Shown here: positions 7,201 through 15,914 of the stretch, in pieces
Numbering within the stretch: the first letter of the stretch is position 1
Layout: each line of letters starts with the position of its first letter
Virus record (IMG/VR): IMGVR_UViG_3300035181_000792
Location: 1 to 42,965 of that record
Direction: 5' to 3' (one strand)
DNA length: 42,965 nt
DNA from: a virus
Made by a program: the position numbers and the translations under genes
Notes under the pieces: model-generated
Databases searched by the model: none
The model's input: the letters and a program-made list of their open reading frames with translations, nothing else
Told to the model about the DNA's origin: nothing

Positions 7201-9886
7201 GTGTTCCGAGGTAGGTGGTCAGAACTGAGACGGCAACGTCGTAGGACGTGCGGCTCACTCCGTAGGCATCTGCCTGGGCATCAATTCCGGCTTGCTCATT
7301 CGTGATGTTGGTGTAGTCGAGTACTACGGCTGATTTTTCTCCAGAGCTGAGAATGTTGTCCGAGGCGATGCTAGCGAGTCCATCCAATGCGGACTTGATC
7401 CAATCAGGCTGTGTTGAGCTTGCCACCACGGTGTAGGAGCCGCTCGCCCATTCGGAGTTTCCAGACTTGTAAACACCACACACCCGCACGGAGTAGGTGC
7501 CCGGCTGCACGTCGTCGAGTAGCGCGGTAGGTCCTGTCACCACCATGTCAGTCCACGGACCAAAGTCACGCGATGCCTGAGCATGGTAGCTAGAGGCGCT
7601 GTCTTGGTCCCAAGAGGCCATGAGCACTTGCACATTGCGATCTTGAAGTGTGCGTGTAGTGGCGATGATGCTGAGGTTGGCGGGGACGGCGATGGCCGTG
7701 CTGGTGTCCTTCCGTGGGATCGTGTCGCCAGCAATCAAGCCGAGCATGGCGTACTTCGCCGGGTCATGCCGCAAAGCCGACACAGTGTATGTAAGGCCCG
7801 TGTCCTTTGTAACATCTGTCACCCTCCACAACGAATCCGTAGTGGGTGTGCTGAGCAACCACGAAGTGCCCGCAGCCGGTGCAGAAGAAAACGGAGATGA
7901 CACGCTCAAGGTAGAAGTCGTGCTTGCCGGTGTGCTCACTGGCTTGGTTTCAAGGCCAACAAGCGTTTGGCACGAGAGCGTGTAGGAGGTGCCGGGGGCG
8001 AGTGTGACTGGTGCGTCCAAAGTCACATTGCTTGCGTCGGAAGCAGAGATGATGCGCCCACCGATGCGTGCGTGCCCCGCGCGGAATTGATCACTGATGC
8101 TGATGATGTCGCCAGGGTAGACTACAGAGCCTTCCAGTCCAGAGGAAAACGACACCAGCTCTGAAGCAAGAAGCTCTGTGAGTATTGCCCACTTGCATAG
8201 GCGAAGCGCCTGTCCGTGCGAAGTGCACCCAATGGCGGACAGATTGAGGACATTGTAGCCATAGCGAGAAATGCCGTCCTGGTCCTCGTACACGGCAACG
8301 TCGGAATCATACCCTAGCTCTGGATTCAGGAACGTAGCAATCGCCACCGTGTGTCGTGCTTGCTTAGCTGTTCCTTCGTACCTGAACGCTCCGCCCTCTA
8401 CGTTGGCATTCGTGAACACCGCGGAAACCACATCGTCTGTGTCGGCCACCGCAGTGACAAGCCCACTCGCGTAGTACGTGACGCCCCAAAAGATCGAGGC
8501 CATGTCGGACAGAGCCTTGATAGCATTCTGCTGGCCTTGGATGTAGATGTTGGCACTCATGCGGGGCTCAAGGCCCATCTTGCCATCGTCCACCAATGTG
8601 TCGCACCACTGGCCGATGTTGTACAGGCTCCATTTGTCTAAGTTCGTTGCCTGTAGGAATGTGCCGCTGCCATAGCGGGTGGAAGTGGCCATGTCGTACC
8701 ACACCCACGCAGGATTGTTGCACCAAGCCATTTTGAACGACCCATCCCAAGCGCCAGCGGTAGTGCCGGGGCCGGTGGTGGCGTAGTTCGCAAGCCTGGT
8801 TATTGTGCGCCCTGGTGCCGAAGCCTCAGTTACCGGGGAGCCGCCCGTGGTGGTGAGCACAAGGTCAGAAACATTGGAGATCGTAAATGTGGAGTTGTTG
8901 GCCGCGTTTGTGAAGCCAGTCGTAGTAATCTGCTGACCAACCACAAAACCATCGTCAATAAAGCTGCCCACGTCTCGCGTGAATGTGTGCGCCGTACCGT
9001 CCACTGCTACCTTGTTGGGGCGGAACGGCTCACGAGGTGTGTAGTTCGCAGGCACTTTGATTTTGAGAAGTTTGGCAACGACCGTTACCTGCGGAATGGA
9101 CTTGAACTGTTTTGAATTGACGCGCATTGAAAGCACAGCGCTGTTTGGGTAGCGCAGTCTCACGTCAATGATTTCAGTAAACGCCTCCCACCATGTATCG
9201 CGTAGGTTGTACGCAGTAGAGTCAGGCGACAAGCGCGTGACGCGAATCTGCCATGTTCCGGTAGGAACCGGAAGATCAACATGATAGGTTTTAGTGAACT
9301 TCGTAGAGAACGGGCCGCCAGTGATTACGCCGTTGCCCTCAAGCACAACCGCCGTCCACGCCCCACCCATGTAGCCAGGATTCTGGATTTCGATTTTGAT
9401 CTGTACTGTGTTGCCGGAGGTGTTGCCGTTACTGGAGTCTATTACCTTGAACTGGTTCGGCATTGAGATGCGCACGCGCACTGCCGACGGGTTGGTGGAC
9501 GTGGAGCGTACTACTGGCGTTGCCTGGAACACCTGAACGCCAACGACAGTCTCAGACTCGGACCCCGCGATGCCTTTGATCGCGGGCTGTGTGTTCGTTC
9601 CGGCAACAAGGGCCATGGCGAAGCCCTTGAAGTTCTTTGTAACACCATCTCCAGATAGCACAGGGGTGCCATCCAGGTACACGCTCTTCAAACCTTCGTA
9701 GAGCCCCGCGATAGGTCCTTCGCCTAGAAGAATCTGGAGTGTTCCAGTCTCGTTTACCGTGGGGTCCAAGTAGGACGGGCGTCCTACCGGGCCGCTCCCG
9801 CCACCACCTCCTCCTGGTCCGCTTGGCCCGCTAAGCCAAGAGGAGCCGCCTCCGCCATCACTTGGATCTACAACGCTAGTGACCAT
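4295..9886 (-). CDS. J: Tail-tip attachment protein, lambda J-like, with C-terminal Hint domain
   Basis: The 1863-aa product matches the host-specificity (central tail fibre) class. It has a glycine-rich start (about 11-37), then the J core, in which YLDGTPVL (about residue 70) belongs to the tip-protein region. A domain at about 292-365 is shared with the tail tube. A fibronectin-III-like module lies at about 730-815. Two copies of a roughly 100-residue helical module follow (ILSSGEKSAVVLDY near 840 and TLTTGEKPQIILDY near 1120), with a beta-sandwich carbohydrate-binding-like segment between them. A glycine-rich linker and a 131-residue tail containing a Hint domain (1733-1863) end the protein. 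In lambda-like phages J binds the receptor and organises the tail tip. The start has AAGGA six bases upstream. It follows the gpI gene by nine bases. Confidence 0.9.
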   Translation of the reverse strand: MVTSVVDPSDGGGGSSWLSGPSGPGGGGGGSGPVGRPSYLDPTVNETGTLQILLGEGPIAGLYEGLKSVYLDGTPVLSGDGVTKNFKGFAMALVAGTNTQPAIKGIAGSESETVVGVQVFQATPVVRSTSTNPSAVRVRISMPNQFKVIDSSNGNTSGNTVQIKIEIQNPGYMGGAWTAVVLEGNGVITGGPFSTKFTKTYHVDLPVPTGTWQIRVTRLSPDSTAYNLRDTWWEAFTEIIDVRLRYPNSAVLSMRVNSKQFKSIPQVTVVAKLLKIKVPANYTPREPFRPNKVAVDGTAHTFTRDVGSFIDDGFVVGQQITTTGFTNAANNSTFTISNVSDLVLTTTGGSPVTEASAPGRTITRLANYATTGPGTTAGAWDGSFKMAWCNNPAWVWYDMATSTRYGSGTFLQATNLDKWSLYNIGQWCDTLVDDGKMGLEPRMSANIYIQGQQNAIKALSDMASIFWGVTYYASGLVTAVADTDDVVSAVFTNANVEGGAFRYEGTAKQARHTVAIATFLNPELGYDSDVAVYEDQDGISRYGYNVLNLSAIGCTSHGQALRLCKWAILTELLASELVSFSSGLEGSVVYPGDIISISDQFRAGHARIGGRIISASDASNVTLDAPVTLAPGTSYTLSCQTLVGLETKPVSTPASTTSTLSVSSPFSSAPAAGTSWLLSTPTTDSLWRVTDVTKDTGLTYTVSALRHDPAKYAMLGLIAGDTIPRKDTSTAIAVPANLSIIATTRTLQDRNVQVLMASWDQDSASSYHAQASRDFGPWTDMVVTGPTALLDDVQPGTYSVRVCGVYKSGNSEWASGSYTVVASSTQPDWIKSALDGLASIASDNILSSGEKSAVVLDYTNITNEQAGIDAQADAYGVSRTSYDVAVSVLTTYLGTLPGWNVIPGSDVPIVGTTFRQKFADVYSNRQSLLNAIYAKAKALADAANDLAGSPIKPILFKDFSGGLPAGVTFPGTVASSDNGTTTTITNTVADQNLRFTGLNLDPTKSYAIAMRVKLITGPWEGVIYPSNAGHGENSGYRKVIPAPTVGVWTTIVADMRTLTVGGSDYMTGGNVLALRFDFINDLGTSVAIDWISVGAFGTVSQSDVDAAQSGVNTINDPDTLTTGEKPQIILDYNAITGENADLVAKANAYSVSHSTYDTAYSALMSYLSTLTSPTAWNSLSGTTSLGTGNRVALWNPKWTAVKNAAADLRNAIAVGTAQNAISMAATDATNKANAVQLASQPHQVAWAYASKPALPNASYPAGYYAITTDARTVQVNAAGTAWTDVLVAATGLFGQLISSQLTVTNLDNLIPNGTSDQTPPTGGWPAGSFEAAWLDHSGPNAFSGDYARAVYHTNGTYSGTDLAHIPCAAGDKYYMECMAKSQGPGMQAMGCYFRDAANNTVGWGSPTVVSSTSYAKASCIGTAPAGAVLMVIYLEVNDAQPSGWYWFDNLYARRMADASMIVDGTLQALVARVPLLYSLDMRSGSDENGYHAGTAISAPIGFRISAGGFPSTLLGGETFTAQMELGYGVNLAGYKLSGLTARAMSAIGDNGQAGTSFRCFYRGSNDPGTNGGRPNISQLTVTPRLYQVASPYMGRIDLKLAPNSYTDNLDGLSYAKIELFSQSAAGTTATLTARGVYYCPLGDRIYYNPTSDSDAGNASYATQVIAEAILSGVPACKVTLYGAAGSSDTHCFYSASGWTVGTALTDNGTSWPSGITGASGGGTGGGTGGGGNCPAPDVPLLMADGTEKPSGVVRVGDRVVAWDESEGCVCVEEVTHASMSTNHRWLLVLSNGRTGRFAANHRFLLGDGRWQELQHLVHGDVLTNGLVVESARADVYGPVVKITVNRVHTYTTLGVVSHNVKPQ
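4298..4690 (-). other. C-terminal Hint (intein-like) domain of the tail-tip protein
   Basis: This segment encodes residues 1733-1863 of the J-like protein. It begins with Cys after a GGGTGGGTGGGGN linker. It continues with PLLMADGTEKP and VRVGDRVVAW (block A/N2-like), RTGRFAANHRFLL (block B with its His) and HTYTTLGVVSHN (blocks F and G), and ends VKPQ. The residue after the terminal His-Asn is Val rather than Cys, Ser or Thr, and only four residues follow. Ordinary splicing is therefore not expected, and self-cleavage or ligation as in bacterial intein-like (BIL) domains is more likely. At about 127 residues it has minimal Hint size with no endonuclease insert. Confidence 0.85.
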
Positions 9887-9895
9887 GACGAATCC

Positions 9896-10582
9896 TTACG
9901 GGGCAACTGCACAAACCCATGGAGTGGTGGAGCCATCGCCTCCGATGGTTCCGTTATTGTCCGGCGCTAGTCCGCCGAAGCCCTTGTCCTGAAATGCCAT
10001 GCTGTCAATACCGGCGCTGATTACGTTGCCGCCAATTTTCATCAGGCCGTAGCCCAGCGGAACTGGACCTCCCTGTCCCGTTGTGAGTGCGGGAGCGTTG
10101 AACGACCATGTTTCTGCGTCCTTGTTGTTCATGCCACTTCCCGTTGTCGGTGGCTTAGACAACATTGAGACAGCACCGGCCAACATGAGCGCATTGCCAG
10201 CTGCGTAGAAATAGTCACTGACGGCAAACGCCCACGACTGGAAGTAGAAGGCACCGGCCACGTAGAACGCGGCTGCAAGCGCATACATGATCAAGCCAGG
10301 TATGAAATTCTTCAGCCCTCCGTGTGCGCCTGAAACAAGCGGCACGATCTTGACCACCTCTGCACTGCCGATGGGATACATGACAGTTTCCGGAGACTGG
10401 TCAACTCCGTCCACAACTACTCTGTAGTCCGTGGTGTACTGTGTGTCTCGGATGTACTGCTTGAAGCCTGGAACAACACTGGCCAGCGCGTGCACGGCCT
10501 CTGCAACAGATTCCACTTCTAGCGTGAACTCGCGGCCAAACCTTTTCCGAAGTTCCCCGTACAGAATCACAACTTTCAGCAT
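9896..10582 (-). CDS. I: Tail assembly protein, lambda gpI-like
   Basis: The 228-aa protein starts with a ubiquitin-like beta-grasp region (about 1-82: MLKVVILYGELRKRFG ... YRVVVDGVDQSP). An Ala/Phe-rich hydrophobic middle follows (about 92-146, with segments FIPGLIMYALAAAFYVAGAF and AAGNALMLAGAVSML). The glycine-rich end carries LTTGQGGPVPLGYG. This is the layout of lambda gpI homologues, required for tail-tip assembly but not thought to be in the virion. The start overlaps the stop of the gpK gene by seven bases, and GAGG lies five bases upstream. The order M-L-K-I-J is conserved with lambda. Confidence 0.85.
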   Translation of the reverse strand: MLKVVILYGELRKRFGREFTLEVESVAEAVHALASVVPGFKQYIRDTQYTTDYRVVVDGVDQSPETVMYPIGSAEVVKIVPLVSGAHGGLKNFIPGLIMYALAAAFYVAGAFYFQSWAFAVSDYFYAAGNALMLAGAVSMLSKPPTTGSGMNNKDAETWSFNAPALTTGQGGPVPLGYGLMKIGGNVISAGIDSMAFQDKGFGGLAPDNNGTIGGDGSTTPWVCAVAP

Positions 10583-11247
10583 ACTGGCCTCGCAATGAAC
10601 GAAACACTTTCAACGAGTCGGCCCATGTTCTCGACCAATCCCAACTTTCCGAATGGCTGGTGTGCAATCATGCCGTTGCCGACGTATACGGCACAATGAT
10701 CGTTGTTGACTCCACGGATATTGAACACAATGAGATCACCGGGCTCCGGCTCGCCCGTACCAACCACTGTGGCGGCTCCGCTGCGCAGCCCATCAGTGAA
10801 CAAGTCTTCAGAGCGCCAAAACTCGGGCCTGCGCAAAAAGTCTGGAAGTTCCAGCATATCGGTGGCCACGGTGTAGCAATCCTGCACGCCCCAAACGAAG
10901 GCGTGGCCGAGTGGATTCCATGAAGCAGGAACAAGGCGCTTCCACGTACCGTCCATGGAGAACACCCACCACGGAACACTGCCTAGATCGCACTGTGCTT
11001 GGTCATGGCAGTACTGGTCACCACCTCCGTGCGTGTGCGAGTGCACCACGCCAAGAATGTCTCCCTTGTCTTCTGCGGCGACCCAATCGGAAGGATCGAT
11101 GGTGAAATAGTCGTGAGCACCTCCGATATTGTTGCAGGGAACATAAACAGGGAGCCTGTCTCCGCCCAACACGATGAGCCCGCACGACTCATCAGGGGCA
11201 CACGCACGGGCGTGGTCCATGATGGCAGTGTGTAGGTCAGGAGTCAT
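10576..11247 (-). CDS. K: Tail-tip peptidase, lambda gpK-like (JAMM + NlpC/P60)
   Basis: The 223-aa product has two enzymatic domains. The N-terminal JAB/MPN domain shows DESCGLIVLGG and the metal motif HSHTHGGGDQYCHD, which keeps H-x-H and the Asp of HxHx7SxxD but has Tyr in the Ser position. The C-terminal NlpC/P60 domain has the catalytic Cys in WGVQDCYTVATDML, His in NNDHCAVYVG and a later MIAHQP. Family members cleave peptidoglycan peptides during tail-tip assembly or entry. I chose the ATG at 11247 (MTPDLHTAIMDHA) because GAGGG lies upstream and it overlaps the gpL stop as ATGA. The longer reading frame back to 11340 lacks support. Confidence 0.88.
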   Translation of the reverse strand: MTPDLHTAIMDHARACAPDESCGLIVLGGDRLPVYVPCNNIGGAHDYFTIDPSDWVAAEDKGDILGVVHSHTHGGGDQYCHDQAQCDLGSVPWWVFSMDGTWKRLVPASWNPLGHAFVWGVQDCYTVATDMLELPDFLRRPEFWRSEDLFTDGLRSGAATVVGTGEPEPGDLIVFNIRGVNNDHCAVYVGNGMIAHQPFGKLGLVENMGRLVESVSFIARPVC

Positions 11248-11954
11248 CGAACCCTCGCTGCTCCAGGGAAGCCACCAAAAGGAAGCTCCGCATCTTTGCT
11301 TCCGAACCTGAGCTTGCAAGAAGTCAAGCGCTTGCCGCACACATCAAGGTCAGCGGTGGTGGGTGTGTCGTCAGCCTTGAAATACGAAGTGCCTGCGTAG
11401 CCGCACTCAGCACCACGGTACGCCCAAGGACACGCGTTGGCGACTATGACCCTCTTGGGAATCCTGGCAGACTGCACATCCAACGGCGTAACAAGCTCGA
11501 ACTCGATCACATCCTTGGACTCTGAAATCTTGCGCTCGATGAACCACGGCTCATCTGGCCAGCACTTGGTAGGGTCGGCGGTCGGGTTGACGCCGCCTGG
11601 AAAGTTCACGGCGTCGAGATACTTGGCGAAGCAGCGCTTCAGTGTGACGGACGCGCCTACAAGATCATCGAGCGAGTGGATCAGGGCACCTATGGTCCCA
11701 TCGAGCGCAGCTACGCTCAACCGTGGTCGTGGAAGCGTGCCCTTGCTGGACCACTTGAAGCCATCACTGCCAATTGGGAGGGCAACGTACTCGTAGCCCT
11801 GCCACACCACGTTTGTGCCTAGTTGGTTCGTGCCAGAGTGGAAGCGATAGATGGCGTTGCCGCTGCCAGGAATGGGCGAGGTGTCGAGAACGAATAGCTC
11901 AATCACCGCCGTTGGCGATAGGCTCTGGATCTCTGCAAACGGAGTGGTCGTCAC
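11244..11954 (-). CDS. L: Minor tail protein, lambda gpL-like
   Basis: The 236-aa protein matches the gpL family. It has IELFVLDTSPI near the N terminus, a long beta-rich domain, and a Cys-rich C-terminal segment with Cys in ANACPWAYRGAECGYAG followed by DVCGKRLTSCKLRFG. The four spaced Cys of that region coordinate an iron-sulfur cluster in lambda-like gpL, and all are present here. It belongs to the tail-tip complex between the tape measure end and gpK/gpI/J. Both ends overlap neighbours as ATGA. Confidence 0.9.
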   Translation of the reverse strand: MTTTPFAEIQSLSPTAVIELFVLDTSPIPGSGNAIYRFHSGTNQLGTNVVWQGYEYVALPIGSDGFKWSSKGTLPRPRLSVAALDGTIGALIHSLDDLVGASVTLKRCFAKYLDAVNFPGGVNPTADPTKCWPDEPWFIERKISESKDVIEFELVTPLDVQSARIPKRVIVANACPWAYRGAECGYAGTSYFKADDTPTTADLDVCGKRLTSCKLRFGSKDAELPFGGFPGAARVR

Positions 11955-12283
11955 ATCGGCACCTGCTGGAATTCTGCGGTAATGCTCGCAATGTTGTAGT
12001 CAACATCAGTGATCGTCCACTTCTTGCAAACATACTTGCGACTAATGTCGCCAGGGTGTGCGTAGTCGAACGAAAGTGTTCCTCCTTGCGCCTCAATGAA
12101 GCTCTTGATGGCCGCCATCTCGGCGGCTGACCTACCGGAGAACGCCAGACCGCGCAACCGCATGTCGCTGTTCAGCCCATCCGGTGCGCGTTGCTCGTAG
12201 CCATCACCGAATCCCACGGAACGCACACGCGGAGTCCTGGTTTCAGTGGCTCCAATGTCAGGCACCCATGTGAATGTGGACAT
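11951..12283 (-). CDS. M: Minor tail protein, lambda gpM-like
   Basis: The 110-aa product shows the gpM/phage-related-protein pattern: TRTPRVRSVGFGDGYEQRAP near the N terminus, a middle LRGLAFSGRSAAEMAAIKSFIEAQGG, and an aromatic beta C terminus (FDYAHPGDISRKYVCKKW ... ITAEFQQV). gpM joins the baseplate-like tail tip at the end of the tube. The gene starts right after the tape measure stop and overlaps gpL by four bases. Confidence 0.9.
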   Translation of the reverse strand: MSTFTWVPDIGATETRTPRVRSVGFGDGYEQRAPDGLNSDMRLRGLAFSGRSAAEMAAIKSFIEAQGGTLSFDYAHPGDISRKYVCKKWTITDVDYNIASITAEFQQVPM

Positions 12284-15200
12284 TTAAGACCTCGACAGCA
12301 ATCCGTTTTGACGTGACTCTTGGACAATTATTTCTCGCACCTTCGCACCGATGAGCTTGCCCAGCGCGAGAGCTTGGTCGGAGTTTCCAGATCCAGACGA
12401 AGAAGAATCCTGGCCGTTATTGGTGATGTGGATGGTTATGCTGGTGTGCGTGCCGCCAAGTTCATGGTTGGGCGTGATGCGCCCTCCCGTGCTGGGCGTA
12501 AAGATTTCAGGACCGCGCTCGCCCACAAGGTAGGACGTACCTCCACTAACACTGCCGCCGTCGGCTTTGCCGCCTCCAAACAGGCCCATGATTGAAGTGC
12601 CTAGTGTGCTCCAGTTGTTGCCATTGGATGCCCAGTCAATGATCGGCTTCATCAACTGTGTCTTGACTATGGCCTTCTCCATCTCGACCAGCATGTCGGC
12701 AACGACGCTCTTGATGGTGTCGCCAAGTGTACGCCAGCTACGCGCAACTCCGTTGGTACTATTCATCCACGCAACCATGCCATCAGTGGCCGCACCAGTG
12801 GACTGGGAGACAATGCCCCTGATCATGGGCCATGTTTCACCGGCATTGGCGCGAAGCTGATCCTGCGCAAGCGCGTTGTCTCTCAGTGCCCTGTTGGTTC
12901 GCTCGATGCCTATGGTGGCCGCGCCCTCGGCCAGTAGCGCCTTGCGCTCTGTTTCCAGCCTGTTCTGCTCCGCAATGTCGGTAAGCCCTACCACGATGTT
13001 CCTGTCCTTGAGTGTCTGTAGTCTGGCCTGCTCCTTGGGATCGGTGATGCCCTTTTCGATGTTCGCGGCTCGATACGCCGCGGCTTCTCCGTAGAGCGCA
13101 GTGGTTAGCTGCGTAGTCAGCGCCTTTTCTTCCTGCTTGAATGCGTTGAAGCCACGACCGGCCACTAACGCATCGCGCTCTTCTTTGTTGAGCAAGCCCG
13201 CTAGCTCAAGTTGCTTTGCGTACGCTGCGTTTTCTCCGTAGAGGATGGCAGTGAGATTCTCTGCCTGCGAAGCCTTTTCGGTAGCAAGGGCAATGTCAGC
13301 TTTGTCCTGAAGTCCCTTGTCGACCACTGCCTTCGGAACGGCGGGCAACACCTCTCCATGCTTGCCTATGCTCTTCTGAGACATCTCAAGCCTGTATGCG
13401 GCGGCCTCGCCGTTACGAATGCGCTCCAGCACAACGGCATTCTTCAGTGCCTCGGCGTTGCTGTCTTCAAGGACTTTCGTACGCGCAGCCTCGTCGATGT
13501 AGTTGGACTTTGCCAGAACTGTCCGTTTGATGTCCTCCTCCCGCATCTTGCCTGACAAACGTAGCTTCTGCTCATAGACCTCAAGCTCTGACTTCCCTAG
13601 TGCGGCGGTGTCTGCCTGTATCTTCCTGATCTCATCGTTGCTGGCAGCTAAAGATTTGCTAGCCACTAGCTCGTCTATGGTGGAAGTCGAGAAGTCGCCA
13701 GTCTGACTGAGCTTGCGAGAGTACACGTCAAGCTCGCCGTGTGTGGAGGCGTAGAGTGCGTCGCCAAGCGATTTCTTTTCTTTCAAGATAGCCACTTCTT
13801 GGCGCAGTCCATTCAGCGTACCAGCGGCGGCGGCGGTGTACTTTTTTATGGTCGTCTCACCAAACATGTACGCGGCATTCTCGCCTTGTAGAAGTTTGAT
13901 CTTCTCCTGCCTGAAATTATTGGTGTCAGACTCTACACCCTTGGCCTGCCTTTCCTCGTTCTCCGCCTCATCCGCACGAATCTTGGCCGCCGCTTTCTCA
14001 GCCGCTACCTTAGTCTTGTACAGTTCCCAGGTAGCAAGCTCGTCAGCCGTCCATCCGTTCGCCCTACGCTGTTCGTAGAGCCTCTTTTCCTCTGCGGCCA
14101 ATTTCGCCACCTCTGCGGCGGCCATGGCGTCTTTCGTGGACTTGCCGCCCGCTTTCGCATCCTCGTAGGCTTTGCGTTCAGCGGCTAACGTCTTCCAGAT
14201 GGCACGCTCATCCTCTAGCGGCTTGGCAACATTTCTCTGGTGCTCTTCCGCCTTGCGGTTGGCTTCTTCCAAGCGCTTGGTTTCGCCGACCACATCACCG
14301 GCGACCAATCGGAACCCCGCATACACTACGGCCAGACCTGCTGCCACGGCGGCGAGAGCCACCAACAAAGTACCCAGGGCCGTAGTGGTGAGGAACGTCA
14401 CAGATGCAGAGAGCGCATCGGTGGCAATTTTTGCAGCCGATGCGGTCATAAAATACCCGTCAAACGCGAACGCTGCCATACCAGTGGAGATGGCAAGTTT
14501 GGCCATGGACCAGCCAGCAGTGAGCGCCGCCACGCTAGAGGCGTAAAGCGGTGCCACCAACATGAGCGTGATTGAACCACCAACTGTGATGATCAGGCCC
14601 TTCCAGCTAATGGTAGCTTCTACCGCCTTGTTGACCCATCCGACGTACATTCCCAGCGCATGTATGACGCCTTCCACCGGGTTGACGATGTTGTCAATGA
14701 ACTTCCTCCCATCCGCAGATTCAACAAACTTTTTCGTTCCTTCGCTGGCGTCCTTGAGCCACGTCACCAACGGAAACATGACAAGGGAAGCAACTGGCTC
14801 TGCGATCTCGCCGATGGAAGTCGACAAGTCCTCGAAGTACCGAACAGACGAGTTCAATTGCTTGCCGAGCGTCTGCATGGACGCTTCGTACGCACCATGA
14901 ATGTCCTTGCCCTTCTCCATCACGGCATTCACGCGAGCCTGCATCTGTTCATCGACGGTTAGCTCCGCCACTGTCTTGTGCAGCTCGGCGGCCAGCTTGG
15001 TGTACGAAGTTTGCAGGTTCACGTTGATGCCGAGCGTGCGCAACATCCGCACCTGCCCAGTCTCAATGGCCCAGGTCATTCTCTGGAACGCTTCAGACGA
15101 ATTGATGTTTGCGATGACGGCGGCATCCTGAGCGATGCGCCCAAGTTTGGTCGCGCTGGCCAAGTCGATGTGCGCCTCTGCCATGCGAGTGAGCGACTGT

Positions 15201-15505
15201 CGAGACTCAAGCATGGAGATGCCCGTCTTCTCAAGGCTCTTTGTGAACCCTTCCATCTCTTGCGCTGTGTAGTATGCGTTCTTGCCTACTACACCCATGA
15301 CCACGCCGAGTGTCTCAAACCTTGCCGCGTTGAGCACAGCCTTCTCTGCGTAGTCGGCCAAGCTCGAAAATGCGTCCTCCATCTTGTGGAGCATGTCGAT
15401 GCCAAGCCCCAAACCGGCGCCAGTCTTCACCAGACTTGCCAAGCGCTGGTCTGCGAGGACTACCGGGTCTGAGTTAACTGCTATGGAGAGGTTTGCAACT
15501 TCCAT
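12284..15505 (-). CDS. H: Tail tape measure protein
   Basis: At 1073 residues this is the second-longest protein in the window. It has the usual tape-measure parts: an alpha-helical N terminus with regularly spaced long helices, two hydrophobic segments (about 300-330 and 375-397, LGTLLVALAAVAAGLAVVYAG), and a long Ala/Glu/Lys-rich coiled-coil middle with recurring GEAAAYR, GENAAYA and GEAAAYRA units. The C terminus is typical: FGGGKADGGSVSGG, then YLVGERGPEIFTPS. Tape measures set tail length and help DNA entry. The start has AGGAG seven bases upstream and lies four bases from the chaperone stop. The recurring G-E-(N/A)-A-A-Y block (at least five copies, spaced about 50-70 residues) looks like an internal repeat. 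Confidence 0.92.
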   Translation of the reverse strand: MEVANLSIAVNSDPVVLADQRLASLVKTGAGLGLGIDMLHKMEDAFSSLADYAEKAVLNAARFETLGVVMGVVGKNAYYTAQEMEGFTKSLEKTGISMLESRQSLTRMAEAHIDLASATKLGRIAQDAAVIANINSSEAFQRMTWAIETGQVRMLRTLGINVNLQTSYTKLAAELHKTVAELTVDEQMQARVNAVMEKGKDIHGAYEASMQTLGKQLNSSVRYFEDLSTSIGEIAEPVASLVMFPLVTWLKDASEGTKKFVESADGRKFIDNIVNPVEGVIHALGMYVGWVNKAVEATISWKGLIITVGGSITLMLVAPLYASSVAALTAGWSMAKLAISTGMAAFAFDGYFMTASAAKIATDALSASVTFLTTTALGTLLVALAAVAAGLAVVYAGFRLVAGDVVGETKRLEEANRKAEEHQRNVAKPLEDERAIWKTLAAERKAYEDAKAGGKSTKDAMAAAEVAKLAAEEKRLYEQRRANGWTADELATWELYKTKVAAEKAAAKIRADEAENEERQAKGVESDTNNFRQEKIKLLQGENAAYMFGETTIKKYTAAAAGTLNGLRQEVAILKEKKSLGDALYASTHGELDVYSRKLSQTGDFSTSTIDELVASKSLAASNDEIRKIQADTAALGKSELEVYEQKLRLSGKMREEDIKRTVLAKSNYIDEAARTKVLEDSNAEALKNAVVLERIRNGEAAAYRLEMSQKSIGKHGEVLPAVPKAVVDKGLQDKADIALATEKASQAENLTAILYGENAAYAKQLELAGLLNKEERDALVAGRGFNAFKQEEKALTTQLTTALYGEAAAYRAANIEKGITDPKEQARLQTLKDRNIVVGLTDIAEQNRLETERKALLAEGAATIGIERTNRALRDNALAQDQLRANAGETWPMIRGIVSQSTGAATDGMVAWMNSTNGVARSWRTLGDTIKSVVADMLVEMEKAIVKTQLMKPIIDWASNGNNWSTLGTSIMGLFGGGKADGGSVSGGTSYLVGERGPEIFTPSTGGRITPNHELGGTHTSITIHITNNGQDSSSSGSGNSDQALALGKLIGAKVREIIVQESRQNGLLSRS

Positions 15506-15506
15506 G

Positions 15507-15914
15507 TCACTTCTCCTGAGAGTTGGCCCGGCTCACATAGGCACTGTCTATGACCCGCACAAGTTCGAGATCCGTGTACGAAATTTCTTCGTGGCGCATG
15601 GCGCACCAAGCCTGCATGTCGAGCCACGATAGTCGAACGACTGCGTTTCCGTTCTGCGACCTGCCTGAGTGCAAGTCACTCCATATGTTCCAAGCTCCCC
15701 GTGCGGCGTCTGGCAGCTCGACATGATCGAGAGCCGGAGGACGTTTGCCAGTTGTGGCTTCAACATGCTCCAGCTTTTCTCTGAGACTAACGCCGTCTTC
15801 CCCCGGCACTTCCAGCAGGAAAACGGCGTCAGCGTAAGCACGGGTGCTCTCGATCAGGACTTGAAAGGACGAGCGGTGTCCCCGAGTCCGTCGATGAGCT
15901 GCGTCCGCACCCAA
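15507..15914 (-). CDS. Tail assembly chaperone, T part of a gpG/gpGT-like pair
   Basis: This frame overlaps the end of the 15854-16225 gene in the -1 frame and runs to the tape measure. That is the arrangement that makes the gpGT fusion in lambda by programmed -1 frameshifting. The useful sequence begins around SSFQVLIESTRAYADAVFLLEVPGEDG and includes an aromatic AARGAWNIWSDLHSGRSQN and LSWLDMQAWCAMRHEE. The frame contains no ATG near its beginning, only TTG at 15914, which argues for the fusion over independent initiation. A T5 run (AGTTTTTGG) lies in the overlap, but I see no canonical X-XXY-YYZ heptamer. The fusion product would span 15507-16225. Confidence 0.65.
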   Translation of the reverse strand: MGADAAHRRTRGHRSSFQVLIESTRAYADAVFLLEVPGEDGVSLREKLEHVEATTGKRPPALDHVELPDAARGAWNIWSDLHSGRSQNGNAVVRLSWLDMQAWCAMRHEEISYTDLELVRVIDSAYVSRANSQEK

